The notes under the pieces are model-generated. The model was not told where the DNA came from. It was given only the letters and a program-made list of their open reading frames with translations, and ran no database searches. A DNA stretch of 64,000 nucleotides from Indioceanicola profundi (lineage in GTDB: Bacteria > Pseudomonadota > Alphaproteobacteria > Azospirillales > Azospirillaceae). The stretch is from the NCBI RefSeq assembly GCF_003568845.1, contig NZ_CP030126.1:2711501-2775500 (forward strand), in the 5' to 3' direction. The translations under genes and the position numbers were made by a program. Of the stretch, positions 27,338 to 36,134 are shown in pieces. Every line of letters begins with the position of its first letter. Position 1 is the first letter of the stretch.

Positions 27338-28437
27338 ATGGATTCCGGCGGCTTCCGCTTCCAGCGTTTCTTCCTCGACACCCGCGAGCGCCAGCTCCTG
27401 CTGGACGACGTGCCGGTGGAGATGAACAGCCGGTATTTCGACGCCCTGGTCCTGCTGGTGCGCGAGCAGGGCAAGCTCGTCTCCAAGGACCGCTTCTTCG
27501 AAGAGGTCTGGCGGGGCGTGCCCGTCACCGACGAGGCCCTGACCCAATGCATCAAGACGCTCCGCAGGCAGCTCGGCGACAGCGCCGCCAGCCCCTGCTT
27601 CATCGAGACGGTCCCGAAGCATGGCTACCGCTTCATAGCGCCCGTCGAATGGGTCGGTCATGAAGCCGCGCCGCCCGCGCAAGCCGCGGTCCCCGCATCT
27701 TCTACGGCAATAGCCCCGCGGCCCTATTCCTGGCAGCAGTTCCTCCTGCTCGGCGGGGCCGGAATGACCGGCGCCGGGGTGTCCGGCATCATCGGCGGCC
27801 TGTTCTACGGCTTCGTGGGGGCCTCGCACCCGCTGCAGCCCGGCATGGGGGCCGTCTCGGTGCTGCTGGTCCTGACCTGCCTCACCATCCTGATGGCGCT
27901 GGTCGGGGGCGCGGGGGTCAGTTTCGGGATCGCGGCGGCGGGCTTCGCCTCCAGCCGCCTATGGCAGTGGAGCGTCGCCGGCGGTGCGGCCGGGGGCTGG
28001 TCGTGGGGGCCGTCGTGAAACTGCTGGGGCTGGACGCCTTCAACCTGCTGTTCGGCCGGTCGCCGGGCAACATCACCGGGGCGGCCGAGGGGCTGGTCCT
28101 GGGCGGTGCGGTCGGGTTGGGGTTCTGGCTGGCGAACCGCGGGGCGGGCACCCTCTCGCTCCGCAGCGGCATCGCCATGGCGGCCCTGTCGGGCGCTGCC
28201 GCCGGCATCCTCATAACACTGCTGGGAGGGCGGCTGATGGGCGGCAGCCTCGACCTGCTGGCCCGCAGCTTCCCGGAATCCCGCCTGCGGCTGGACCACA
28301 TCGGCGGCCTGTTCGGCGAGAGCGGTTTCGGGCCGATCAGCCAGGTCGCGACGGGCGCCTTGGAAGGCGTGCTGTTCGGCGCCTGCATCGTGGGCGCCAT
28401 GATCGTCGCGCGGCGGGGCCTGGGCGGAAACGGGTAG
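27338..28437 (+). pseudogene. CadC-like winged-helix membrane regulator, frameshifted
   Basis: The frame from ATG 27338 gives an OmpR-type winged-helix domain (about residues 5-105: VPVEMNSRYFDALVLLVREQGKLVSKDRFFEEVW, IETVPKHGYRFIAPVEW), a linker and then transmembrane helices, but it stops at 28018. From about 27995 another frame continues the same kind of membrane domain (LVVGAVVKLLGLDAFNLLFGR to GACIVGAMIVARR) up to 28437. Adding one G to the five-G run at 27992-27996 joins both into about 366 residues. The two parts are therefore one gene with a one-base deletion or a sequencing error. If real, the truncated product still has the DNA-binding domain and three or so helices. Confidence 0.75.
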
Positions 28438-28477
28438 CGGGCCGGCCGCCCGCTTCCCCGACGGGCTTCGGGCCGGG

Positions 28478-29122
28478 CTAGCCGTTCATGGCCGCCTTCA
28501 GGAAATCCCGGATCTTCTCCGGGCTCTTGCTGCCGGGGCGGCTCTCCACGCCGGAGGAGACGTCGACGGAGGCGGCCCCGGTCAGGCGCACGCCCTCGGC
28601 CACATTGTCCGGGTTCAGGCCGCCGGACAGCATCCAGGGCTTGGCCCAGCTCCGCCCGGCCAGCAGGGTCCAGTCGAAGGACAGGCCGTTGCCGCCGGGC
28701 AGGGCCGCCACGTTCTTCGGCGGCTTGGCGTCGAACAGCAGCCGGTCGGCGCTGTCCAGATAGGCGGCGGCCCGGTCCAGGTCGGCCGCCTCGCCCACCT
28801 TCACCGCCTTCATCACCTCGATATTGTAGCGCTTGCGGATTTCCGCCACGCGGGCCGGCGTCTCCTCCCCGTGGAGCTGGATCATGTCCAGCGGCACGGT
28901 GGTGACGATCTGGTCCAGATACCGGTCGTCGGGGTCCACGAACAGCCCCACCACCCGCACGCCGGTCGGCGCCAGACGGGCAAGCTGGGCCGCCAGCGGG
29001 CCCGGCACATGGCGCGGCGAGCGCTCATAGAACACCAGCCCCACATAGCGCGCCCCGCCCTCCACCGCCGCCTGCATGGCGTCGGGATGGTTGATGCCGC
29101 AGATTTTGACCTGGGTGGCCAT
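28478..29122 (-). CDS. trpF: Phosphoribosylanthranilate isomerase
   Basis: A 214-residue TIM-barrel enzyme of tryptophan synthesis. Catalytic Cys lies in VKICGINHPD and Asp in GLFVDPDDRYL; LSGGLNPDNVAEGV and VDVSSGVESRPGSKSPEKI form the phosphate-binding end. trpB and trpA are not next to it here; pyrF lies upstream across a repeat-filled gap. Confidence 0.97.
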   Translation of the reverse strand: MATQVKICGINHPDAMQAAVEGGARYVGLVFYERSPRHVPGPLAAQLARLAPTGVRVVGLFVDPDDRYLDQIVTTVPLDMIQLHGEETPARVAEIRKRYNIEVMKAVKVGEAADLDRAAAYLDSADRLLFDAKPPKNVAALPGGNGLSFDWTLLAGRSWAKPWMLSGGLNPDNVAEGVRLTGAASVDVSSGVESRPGSKSPEKIRDFLKAAMNG

Positions 29123-29170
29123 GATGTCCTCTCAAATCCGGCGTTTGCTGTGACAGCGAGACCCGCACCC

Positions 29171-29360
29171 TCGCCCTGGCCGCCTTCGGCAACGACAGGC
29201 TCAGGGTACTCAGACTCGCCCCCTCGCCCTTCGACAAGCTCAGGGTGAGGGTGCCCCCTGAGTTCTGTATTCTTAATGGGCCGGGTAGGCCGGCTGATCA
29301 GCAATTCCTCACCCTGAGCCTGTCGTTGCCGAAGGCAGACGCCGAAGGCGGCTAGGGCGA
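29171..29360. repeat. Inverted-repeat cluster between pyrF and trpF
   Basis: A perfect 25-bp inverted repeat: left arm 29183-29207 (begins CCTTCGGCAACGACAGGCTC) and right arm 29311-29335. A related shorter copy containing CTTCGACAAGCTCAGGGTGA lies between, at about 29222-29252. The outer flanks (CCTCGCCC...CCGCCTTCGGC) also pair, with an inserted partial duplication of GCCGAAGGC near 29330-29352. This is a known style of bacterial intergenic repeat. Confidence 0.88.
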
Positions 29361-29381
29361 GGACATGCGGGTCGCCTCGTC

Positions 29382-30107
29382 TCACCCCAGCTCCGCCGCG
29401 ATCCGGCGGGCGGCTTCGGCGGGGTCGGGGGCGGCGGTGATGGGGCGGCCGATGACCAGATGGTCGGCGCCGGCCTCCACCGCCTCGCGCGGGGTCATGA
29501 TGCGCTTCTGGTCATTGGCGGCGGCCCAGGCCGGGCGGATGCCGGGAACCATCAGGACCAGCTCCCGGCCCAGCCGCGCCCGCACCGGCGCGATCTCCGC
29601 GGGGGAGCAGACGATGCCGTCCGCGCCGGCCGCCCGCGCCGTTTCCGCCAGCCGCAGCACCTGGTCGGCCACCGGGCCGCGCTGGCCCACCGCCTCCAGG
29701 TCCTGTTCGTTCAGGCTGGTCAGCACGGTGACGGCCAGGATTTTCATGCGCGGCACGCCCAGCCGGTCCGCCGCCTCCCCCGCCGCGTCGGCGGCGGCGC
29801 GCAGCATGGCGGGGCCGCCGCCGGCATGCACGGTCAGGAATTTCGGGGCCAGCGGGGCCACGGAGCGCACGGCCCCCGCCACCGTGTTCGGGATGTCATG
29901 CAGCTTCACATCCAGGAACAGCGGCAGCTCCAGCCCGTCCATGGCGGCTCGGATGCCGGCCGGTCCCTGGGCCATGAAGAACTCCAGCCCCAGCTTCACC
30001 CCGCCCGCGAGCCCTGCGACCTGCGCCGCCATGGCGCGGGCGCCGGCCACATCCGCCATGTCCAGCGCCACGAAGATGCGGTCGGTGGGTCGGGGCGGGA
30101 TGGTCAT
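29382..30107 (-). CDS. pyrF: Orotidine 5'-phosphate decarboxylase
   Basis: A 241-residue TIM-barrel enzyme giving UMP in pyrimidine synthesis. IFVALDMADVAGA, the catalytic LFLDVKLHDIPNTV with Asp-Lys-Asp, VPGIRP and the phosphate-binding LVIGRPIT motif are complete. Divergent from the CorC-type gene. Confidence 0.97.
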   Translation of the reverse strand: MTIPPRPTDRIFVALDMADVAGARAMAAQVAGLAGGVKLGLEFFMAQGPAGIRAAMDGLELPLFLDVKLHDIPNTVAGAVRSVAPLAPKFLTVHAGGGPAMLRAAADAAGEAADRLGVPRMKILAVTVLTSLNEQDLEAVGQRGPVADQVLRLAETARAAGADGIVCSPAEIAPVRARLGRELVLMVPGIRPAWAAANDQKRIMTPREAVEAGADHLVIGRPITAAPDPAEAARRIAAELG

Positions 30108-30378
30108 GGCGCTGCCTCAGCTCTGTCTCGATTGCCGCGGCCCAGCGCCGCGCGCCCTTGACGGCGGCGGGGCCGGACAACCATGTAGCGTCAATCACGC
30201 CCGAGGCGAAGCCCGCTGTTGCCCCTGCCTGCCATGCGCAGGCCGGAGGGGCCGACATGCGGGCCCTTTGCCTGTTCCACTGATGCTTGACAGCATCGGG
30301 CCGTTCCCGTCCCGTACCGCCACACCGCAGGGCGCCGCGGATCGGGCGCGCGGCCCCGCCTTTGCCTGGAGTACGATC

Positions 30379-31758
30379 ATGGACCTGACGATGTGGATGA
30401 TGGTCGGCGCCATCCTGGTGCTGCTGATCCTGTCCGCCTTCTTCTCCGGTTCGGAAACGGCGTTGACGGCGGCCAGCAAGGCGCGGCTGCATTCCATGGC
30501 CAAGGAAGGCGACAAGCGTGCGGCCATGGTCAATGAGCTGCGGGAGCAGAAGGACCGGCTGATCGGCGCCATCCTGCTGGGCAACAACCTGGTCAACATC
30601 CTGTCCTCCGCCCTTGCCACCTCCCTGCTGATCACCCTGGTGGGGGAAGCGGGGGTCGCGGTGGCGACGCTGGCCATGACCCTGCTGATCCTGATCTTCA
30701 GCGAGGTGCTGCCCAAGACCTATGCGCTGCACTATGCCGACCGGGCCGCGCTGGCGGTGGCGCCGGTGGTGCGGATGGTGGTGATCGTGCTGTCGCCCAT
30801 CACCATGGCCATTACCGCCATCGTCCGCGGCGTTCTGCGGCTGATCGGGGCGGATGTCCGCAATGTCACCGTGGGCGACCATGCCGATGAGCTGCGCGGC
30901 GTCATCGAGCTGCACCAGGGTCCGGAGGAGGAGGTGCGGCACGAGCGGGCCATGCTGCGCTCCATCCTCGACCTCGCCGACGTGGAGGTGCTGGAGATCA
31001 TGACCCACCGCCGCAACGTGATCGCCATCAACGTGAACCAGCCGGCGGAGCAGATCGTGGACGAGGTGCTAGCCTGCCCCTTCACCCGCGTGCCGCTGTA
31101 CGAGGACAATCCCGACAACATCGTCGGGCTGCTGCATGTGAAGGCGCTGCTGCGGGAGGTGCGCGCGCGCGGGGGCGACCCGTCGGGCATCGACGTCAAG
31201 GCGCTGGCGGCCAAGCCCTGGTTCATCCCCGACACCACCACCCTGTTCGACCAGCTTCAGCAGTTCCGCAAGCGGCGGGAGCATTTCGCCCTGGTGGTGG
31301 ACGAGTACGGCACCATCATGGGCATCGTCACGCTGGAGGATATCCTGGAGGAGATCGTGGGCGAAATCAGCGACGAGCTGGACGTCCACGTCGCCGGTGT
31401 CCGCCCGCAGCCGAACGGCACCTACATCATCGACGGCTGGGTCACGCTGCGCGACCTGAACCGCGAGTATGAATGGAACCTGCCGGACGAGCAGGCCAGC
31501 ACCATCGCCGGGCTGGTGCTGTACGAGGCGCGGCGGATTCCGGAGGTGGGGCAGAGTTTCAGCTTCTACGGCTTCCGTTTCGAGATCCTGCGCCGCCAGC
31601 GCAACCAGATCACGGCCCTGCGCGTCACCCCGCCGGAGCATCTGCGCATCAGCCTGCCCAGCGTCGCGGCTCCCGGAACCCGCGCCGCGGCCATGACCGG
31701 CGCTGCCGTCCAGCTCCCCGCGGGCGAACGGGCCGAGGGTCCAAAGCCGGCGGCGTGA
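30379..31758 (+). CDS. HlyC/CorC (CNNM/DUF21) family ion transporter
   Basis: A 459-residue membrane protein with an N-terminal DUF21 domain (three to four helices, with FSGSETALTAASKARLHSMA at about residues 19-38), a pair of CBS domains (about 215-345: THRRNVIAINVNQ, ALVVDEYGTIMGIVTLEDILEEIVGEI) and a C-terminal CorC_HlyC domain (IIDGWVTLRDLNREYEWNLP). Relatives take part in Mg2+/Co2+ transport. ATG 30379 follows GGAG. The C-terminal 40 residues are Ala/Pro-rich. Confidence 0.93.
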   Translation: MDLTMWMMVGAILVLLILSAFFSGSETALTAASKARLHSMAKEGDKRAAMVNELREQKDRLIGAILLGNNLVNILSSALATSLLITLVGEAGVAVATLAMTLLILIFSEVLPKTYALHYADRAALAVAPVVRMVVIVLSPITMAITAIVRGVLRLIGADVRNVTVGDHADELRGVIELHQGPEEEVRHERAMLRSILDLADVEVLEIMTHRRNVIAINVNQPAEQIVDEVLACPFTRVPLYEDNPDNIVGLLHVKALLREVRARGGDPSGIDVKALAAKPWFIPDTTTLFDQLQQFRKRREHFALVVDEYGTIMGIVTLEDILEEIVGEISDELDVHVAGVRPQPNGTYIIDGWVTLRDLNREYEWNLPDEQASTIAGLVLYEARRIPEVGQSFSFYGFRFEILRRQRNQITALRVTPPEHLRISLPSVAAPGTRAAAMTGAAVQLPAGERAEGPKPAA

Positions 31759-31793
31759 CCTGATCCAAAGCGGCTCCGGGCAGGCGAAAAGCT

Positions 31794-32624
31794 TCAGGCA
31801 GGCGGCGGAGCGCGAAGCGGGTCCGCCGGTTCCTCCTCCAAGCAGTCTTCCGTGCCCATTGGATAAGCGTCGATGATGCGCTGCCACTCCCCGGTCGCCC
31901 GGAGTTGCGCCAGCCCTTTATTGAAGGCGTCCACCAGTGCCTTCGCATTCGGCCTGTCCATGGGAACGGCCAGGTGCAGGGGCGTATGGCCCACCGGCTG
32001 GCCGGCGTAGCTCAGCCCTTCCCTTCCGCCCGGCGTACAGGCCAACGCATGGCGGACAAGGAACTCGTTCCCGATGAAGACATCAAGGCGGCCGTGCAGC
32101 ATCATGCGCAGGCAGCTCTCCACATCCGGAGACAGGATTTCCTCCACATCCCCGCTTTGGACCAGCGCCGACACCGCCCGGTTCAGGGCGAAGCCCAGCG
32201 GATTGCAGAGCCGCAGGCCGCGGACGCTCTCCGGGCTTTTGTATTCACGGCCGGACTGCACGGTGAAGACGGCCACTGTCTTCACCTCGATCAGAGGATC
32301 GGAGAAGATGAAACGCTTCAGCCGGGCGTCCGTGACCTGATACGGAAACGTCGCGTCATACCGCCCGGCTGCGGTGCCTTCCAGGCCCCGCAGCCACGGC
32401 TCGAACACGACCGGTCGGGTGTTCAGCCCGGCCGCGGCAAAGCTGGCCCGCACGATCCTGGACAGCATGCCGCCGTCCGGTAGACCAGAACCGACAAGAG
32501 GCGCGTAGCTGGGACCGCTCACCAGACGGATAGAGGACACCTCTTCCGCAAACGCTGAAGGTCCCGCCAGTGCGAACACCGTCATCAGCAGGATGGCCGC
32601 GCGGCAGGGAGACAACCGGACCAT
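31794..32624 (-). CDS. Periplasmic solute-binding protein (SBP_bac_3 family)
   Basis: A 276-residue exported protein with a signal peptide (about residues 1-26, ending AFA) and the amino-acid-type binding fold (GGMLSRIVRASFAAAGL, ATFPYQVTDARLKRFIFSDPLIEV, LHGRLDVFIGNEFLVRHAL). Orphan: no permease or ATPase is nearby, as often seen for this ABC-like group in alphaproteobacteria. Ligand unknown. It ends in an acidic, Pro-rich tail. Confidence 0.88.
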   Translation of the reverse strand: MVRLSPCRAAILLMTVFALAGPSAFAEEVSSIRLVSGPSYAPLVGSGLPDGGMLSRIVRASFAAAGLNTRPVVFEPWLRGLEGTAAGRYDATFPYQVTDARLKRFIFSDPLIEVKTVAVFTVQSGREYKSPESVRGLRLCNPLGFALNRAVSALVQSGDVEEILSPDVESCLRMMLHGRLDVFIGNEFLVRHALACTPGGREGLSYAGQPVGHTPLHLAVPMDRPNAKALVDAFNKGLAQLRATGEWQRIIDAYPMGTEDCLEEEPADPLRAPPPA

Positions 32625-32851
32625 CGAGCCTCTTCGTTCGGGGTAAGTCTGTTCCTGATATATCTATCTATAATGATTTCCGCGGCGCTTCCAACAACTC
32701 GCATATCGGCGTATTCGCATCGCGCGGGACGGAGGGCGTCGCCGGCAGCCCTCAAGGGCGAGGCCCGGAAAAGCGCGAACGTTCGTATTGGCTTGACCTT
32801 GCTTTCCCGCCACCCGGATACTGCACCGCAACGGAGATCCGGAGTTCGGTC

Positions 32852-33469
32852 ATGCCACTGTCGCCGCCTGTGGAGCGCCAGCACATCCATACCCGCAAGG
32901 TCACCTGCACCGGCTACCGCCGGGCGGACGGGCTTTGGGATATCGAGGGACACATCACCGACGAGAAGACCTATCCGTTCGAGAATCCCTACCGCGGCCG
33001 GCTGGAGCCGGGGGACTTCATCCACCAGATGTGGGTGCGGTTGACGGTGGACGACACGCTGACCGTCCAGGCGGTGGAGGCGGTGACGGACCACTCGCCC
33101 TTCCCCGTCTGCCCGGCCATCACGCCAAACTTCCAGCGCCTGATCGGGCTGCGCATCGCCGCCGGCTGGACCGCGGCGGTGAAGGAGCGGCTGAGCGGCA
33201 TCCAGGGCTGCACCCATCTGGTGGAATTGCTGGGCCCGGTAGCCACCACCGCCTTCCAGACCATCATGCCGCTTCTGAACAAGGAGCAGGAGGAACGGCG
33301 GAAGGCCGCGGAAGCAGCCGGTGCGCCGAAACAGGCGCCGAAGCGACCGCCCCTGCTGAACACCTGCCACGCCTTCCGTAGCGACGGCCCCGTCGTCAAG
33401 GCGGCCTGGCCGGACTTCTATACCGGCCCCGACAAGGAAGCGGCGGGAACAGAGTCCCGGCGGGACTGA
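32852..33469 (+). CDS. DUF2889 domain protein
   Basis: A 205-residue soluble protein with the family N-terminus HTRKVTCTGYRRADGLWDIEGHITDEKTYPF and the CTHLVELLGPVATTAFQTI segment, followed by an Ala/Lys-rich linker and NTCHAFRSDGPVVKAAWPDFYTG. The conserved Cys and His residues suggest metal or cofactor binding, but the function of the family is not known. ATG 32852 follows GGAG. Monocistronic, convergent with the ribbon-helix-helix gene. Confidence 0.85.
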   Translation: MPLSPPVERQHIHTRKVTCTGYRRADGLWDIEGHITDEKTYPFENPYRGRLEPGDFIHQMWVRLTVDDTLTVQAVEAVTDHSPFPVCPAITPNFQRLIGLRIAAGWTAAVKERLSGIQGCTHLVELLGPVATTAFQTIMPLLNKEQEERRKAAEAAGAPKQAPKRPPLLNTCHAFRSDGPVVKAAWPDFYTGPDKEAAGTESRRD

Positions 33470-33490
33470 CGCCCGCCGGTCATGGACCCA

Positions 33491-33904
33491 TCAGGCCGGC
33501 GTCGCCGACGAGTTGCCGGCGGCCGGGGCCTTGGCGCGGCCACGCCGCGGCTGCATCTGCTTCTGCGTGTCGGCGAAAACCTCATCCAGGTTCAGCAGCC
33601 GCCCGTTGCCATGGCCGGCCCTCAGATGCCCCTCCTCCGTCGCCGCATGCCGGAAGTAGGAAAGCAGGAACACACGGATGGCGCCGGTCAGCGACGCCTC
33701 CGGTTCCTTGCGGTCCGCGATCCTGCTGCACACGTCGTGGGCGGTCAGCCGTTCCCGCTCGCACACATCGATGAGCGCGTCCCACATCTGCGGTTCCATC
33801 CGCAGGCTGGTGCGCTTGCCCAGCACGGTGACGTTCCGGATCACCAGGTTGGATTCCCCGGGGGCGGCATTTGCGGACAGGCGTTTGGATCGCGGCGGCA
33901 ACAT
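33491..33904 (-). CDS. Ribbon-helix-helix (RHH_4-type) DNA-binding protein
   Basis: A 137-residue protein with the core IRNVTVLGKRTSLRMEPQMWDALIDVCERERLTAHDVCSRI (about residues 22-62), a beta strand plus two helices as in Arc/MetJ-like repressors, then SLTGAIRVFLLSYFRHA. The C-terminal tail is basic and Ala/Pro-rich. A paralogue is encoded at 55572-55958. Probably a transcription factor or nucleoid-associated regulator; targets unknown. Confidence 0.85.
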   Translation of the reverse strand: MLPPRSKRLSANAAPGESNLVIRNVTVLGKRTSLRMEPQMWDALIDVCERERLTAHDVCSRIADRKEPEASLTGAIRVFLLSYFRHAATEEGHLRAGHGNGRLLNLDEVFADTQKQMQPRRGRAKAPAAGNSSATPA

Positions 33905-33974
33905 GGCCTCCCTCGGTCAAGCGCGGCCGCCATTGCGATGACAGGGACGGTCGCGAACTGGTCTCTGCATAATT

Positions 33975-34003
33975 ATTAATGCTAAGACATATGACCGCTT
34001 CAA
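33975..34003 (-). promoter_or_regulatory. Candidate promoter of the ribbon-helix-helix gene
   Basis: On the minus strand TTGAAG (34003-33998), 17-base spacer, ATTAAT (33980-33975) inside an unusually AT-rich patch for this genome. About 70 bases ahead of the start codon. Confidence 0.4.
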
Positions 34004-34063
34004 CCCCCTTATCGCTGGCGTTGTCAAGAATCCTCCGGTCACAACCGGGTTCGCCCGAAAACC

Positions 34064-34354
34064 CTATTCCTGTGCGGTCCGGGCCGACTGTTCGGCGGGA
34101 GTCAGGGTGCGGAGCTGGAGGGCGTGGACCCGCTCCCGAAGCTCATCGGCCAACAGGTCGTAGACCAGCCGCTGGCGCGCCACCCGCGTCATCCCGTCGA
34201 ACCGGTCGGAGACGACGGTGACGTTGAAATGGGTCTCCCCCGCCGGATCGGCCCCTGCATGGCCGGCATGCAGGTGCGAGACATCCTTGATGGTCAGCGC
34301 CTGCGGCGCTAGAGCCTGGACGAGTTTGGTTTCCATGCGGGTCCGGTAATCCAT
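34064..34354 (-). CDS. BolA family protein
   Basis: A 96-residue BolA/IbaG-type protein: METKLVQALAPQALTIKDVSHLHAGH, THFNVTVVSDRFDGMTRVARQRLVYDLLADEL and VHALQLRTLTPAE. BolA proteins pair with monothiol glutaredoxins in iron-sulphur cluster handling and regulation. ATG 34354 gives the normal length. In many alphaproteobacteria bolA lies divergent from or near the J-domain protein/cobS pair, as here, though an EamA transporter is inserted. Confidence 0.95.
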   Translation of the reverse strand: MDYRTRMETKLVQALAPQALTIKDVSHLHAGHAGADPAGETHFNVTVVSDRFDGMTRVARQRLVYDLLADELRERVHALQLRTLTPAEQSARTAQE

Positions 34355-34461
34355 CGCGCCTGTTCCAGTCTGGGTCGGAAGGGCCGACAGCTTGGCCCGC
34401 CGCCGGGCGCCATTCAACCGGCTCATGCCCGCCATTCCCGTCGCACGGACCAGTAACAATC

Positions 34462-35424
34462 ATGCCAGACACCCATTCCAGCCCGGCCCCCGCCGCGCAG
34501 GCAGCACCCACCGCCCCGCCGCCCCGGTCCAGCAGGCCCGTCCGGCCGGTAACCGCGGCGGTGCTGCTGGCGCTGGTGATCCTGCTCTGGGGCGTGAACT
34601 GGCCGGTGATGAAGGTGGGCGTGCAGTTGATCCCGCCCCTCACCTTCTCCTGCCTGCGGCTGTTCCTGGGGGCCATCACCCTGTTCGGGGTGGCGGCGAT
34701 GGCGGGTCAGTTGCGCCTGCCCTCGCGCCACGACCTGCCCATCGTCATCTCGGTGGGGCTGCTGCAGATGGCGGGGTTCCTGCTCTGCATCGGCATTGCC
34801 CTGCAGTACGTGCCGGCCGGACGCTCCGCCATCCTGGCCTACACCACCCCGCTCTGGGTGGTGCCGCTGGCGCTGGTCTTCCTGGGGGAGCGGCTGAACA
34901 GGCTGAAGGTCCTGGGCCTGGCGCTGGGGCTGGGCGGGGTCGCCGTGCTGTTCAACCCGGCCGCCTTCGACTGGACCGACGATGCGGTGCTGCTGGGCAA
35001 CGGGCTGCTGATGCTGGGGGCGCTGCTGTGGGCCGTCAACATCGTGCAGGTCCGCGGCCACCGATGGGAGGGCACGCCGCTGTCGCTGGGGCCGTGGCAG
35101 ATGCTGGTGGGGGCGACCGCCCTGCTGCCGGCGGCGGTCTGGGCGGATTGGGGGAAGCCCATCGTCTGGGGCACGGACCTGGCGCTGGTGGTGGCCTATA
35201 ACGGCCCTATCGCCACCGCCTTCTGCTTCTGGGCCCTGGTTTCGGTGAACCGTGCGCTGCCGGCCATCACCACCTCGCTGGGCACGCTGGGCACGCCCGT
35301 GGTGGGGCTTCTGGCCTCCGCCTGGCTGCTGGGGGAGAGGGTGACCGCGACCAACCTGGGCGGGCTGGGGCTGATCGCCGCGGGGCTGGTCATGGTGCTG
35401 CTGGCGGAGCGGCGGAAAGGCTGA
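34462..35424 (+). CDS. EamA/DMT superfamily transporter
   Basis: A 320-residue protein with ten predicted membrane helices in two EamA repeats (LLALVILLWGVNWPVMKVGV in the first; GNGLLMLGALLWAVNIVQVRG in the second). Drug/metabolite exporters of the RhaT/YdcZ type; substrate not predictable. The first 28 residues are a Pro/Ala-rich cytosolic extension. Divergent from bolA. Confidence 0.92.
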   Translation: MPDTHSSPAPAAQAAPTAPPPRSSRPVRPVTAAVLLALVILLWGVNWPVMKVGVQLIPPLTFSCLRLFLGAITLFGVAAMAGQLRLPSRHDLPIVISVGLLQMAGFLLCIGIALQYVPAGRSAILAYTTPLWVVPLALVFLGERLNRLKVLGLALGLGGVAVLFNPAAFDWTDDAVLLGNGLLMLGALLWAVNIVQVRGHRWEGTPLSLGPWQMLVGATALLPAAVWADWGKPIVWGTDLALVVAYNGPIATAFCFWALVSVNRALPAITTSLGTLGTPVVGLLASAWLLGERVTATNLGGLGLIAAGLVMVLLAERRKG

Positions 35425-35528
35425 CCGCACGGGGACTTGGGGCCGTTGAACCCGCGCCCGGCGCGCCCCGCTCATGCACCCCGCCCGGGTGCCTTGCCAG
35501 CACTGCGCGCCGCACCCATACTTCGCCC

Positions 35529-36134
35529 ATGCAGAAGAACCGTCCGAACCTGTCCTTCGATTTCCGGGAAGCGGGCCGCGCCAATGTGCGGTCCTGCGAC
35601 CATCCCGGCTGCGTGGAGCTTGGGGAACACCGGGCGCCGAAGGGCCGCGACCGGCTGAACGACTATTTCTGGTTCTGCCTGGACCATGTCCGGGCCTACA
35701 ACAAGGCCTGGGACTTCTACGCCGGAATGTCGGAGCAGGAGATCGAGGCGCATGTCCGCCGGGACACCACATGGCAGCGTCCGACCTGGCCGATGGGCAG
35801 TTGGAAAGCCCGCGAGGAAGCCATGCGCGAGGGCGTGTTCGCTGAGGATTTCGCCTTCGGAGCCGGCTGGACCGGCGCGGATTCCAGCGAGGCCAAGCGG
35901 GAGCAGCGCCGCCGGCGCGCCCGCACCCCGGAGGAGGAGGCGCTGGCCGAGCTGGACCTGGAACCGCCGGCCGACATGGCCAAGGTGAAGGCCCGCTACC
36001 GCGAGCTTGCCAAGCTGCACCATCCGGACGCCAATGGCGGGGACAAGGCGGCCGAGGAAAAGTTGAAGCGGATCAACCAGGCCTATAACACTCTGAAGGC
36101 CAGCTTCGCCGCCGGCGCCCGGCAGGACCAATGA
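35529..36134 (+). CDS. J-domain (DnaJ-like) protein upstream of cobS
   Basis: A 201-residue protein. The J domain is C-terminal (about residues 145-195) with the HPD motif at 165-167 ([11 protein letters not shown]). The N-terminal 70 residues carry conserved Cys/His ([28 protein letters not shown]) that may bind zinc. The ATGA overlap with cobS indicates co-translation. The gene pair is widespread in alphaproteobacteria, so the protein may assist assembly of the cobaltochelatase or another Hsp70 client. Confidence 0.94.
   Translation: MQKNRPNLSFDFREAGRANVRSCDHPGCVELGEHRAPKGRDRLNDYFWFCLDHVRAYNKAWDFYAGMSEQEIEAHVRRDTTWQRPTWPMGSWKAREEAMREGVFAEDFAFGAGWTGADSSEAKREQRRRRARTPEEEALAELDLEPPADMAKVKARYRELAKLHHPDANGGDKAAEEKLKRINQAYNTLKASFAAGARQDQ

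Noticed and set aside
30282-30297. TTGACA inside a GATGC...GCATC hairpin before the CorC-type gene, considered as a -35 box
   Set aside because: No convincing -10 sequence at 16-18 bases; the hairpin may be chance.
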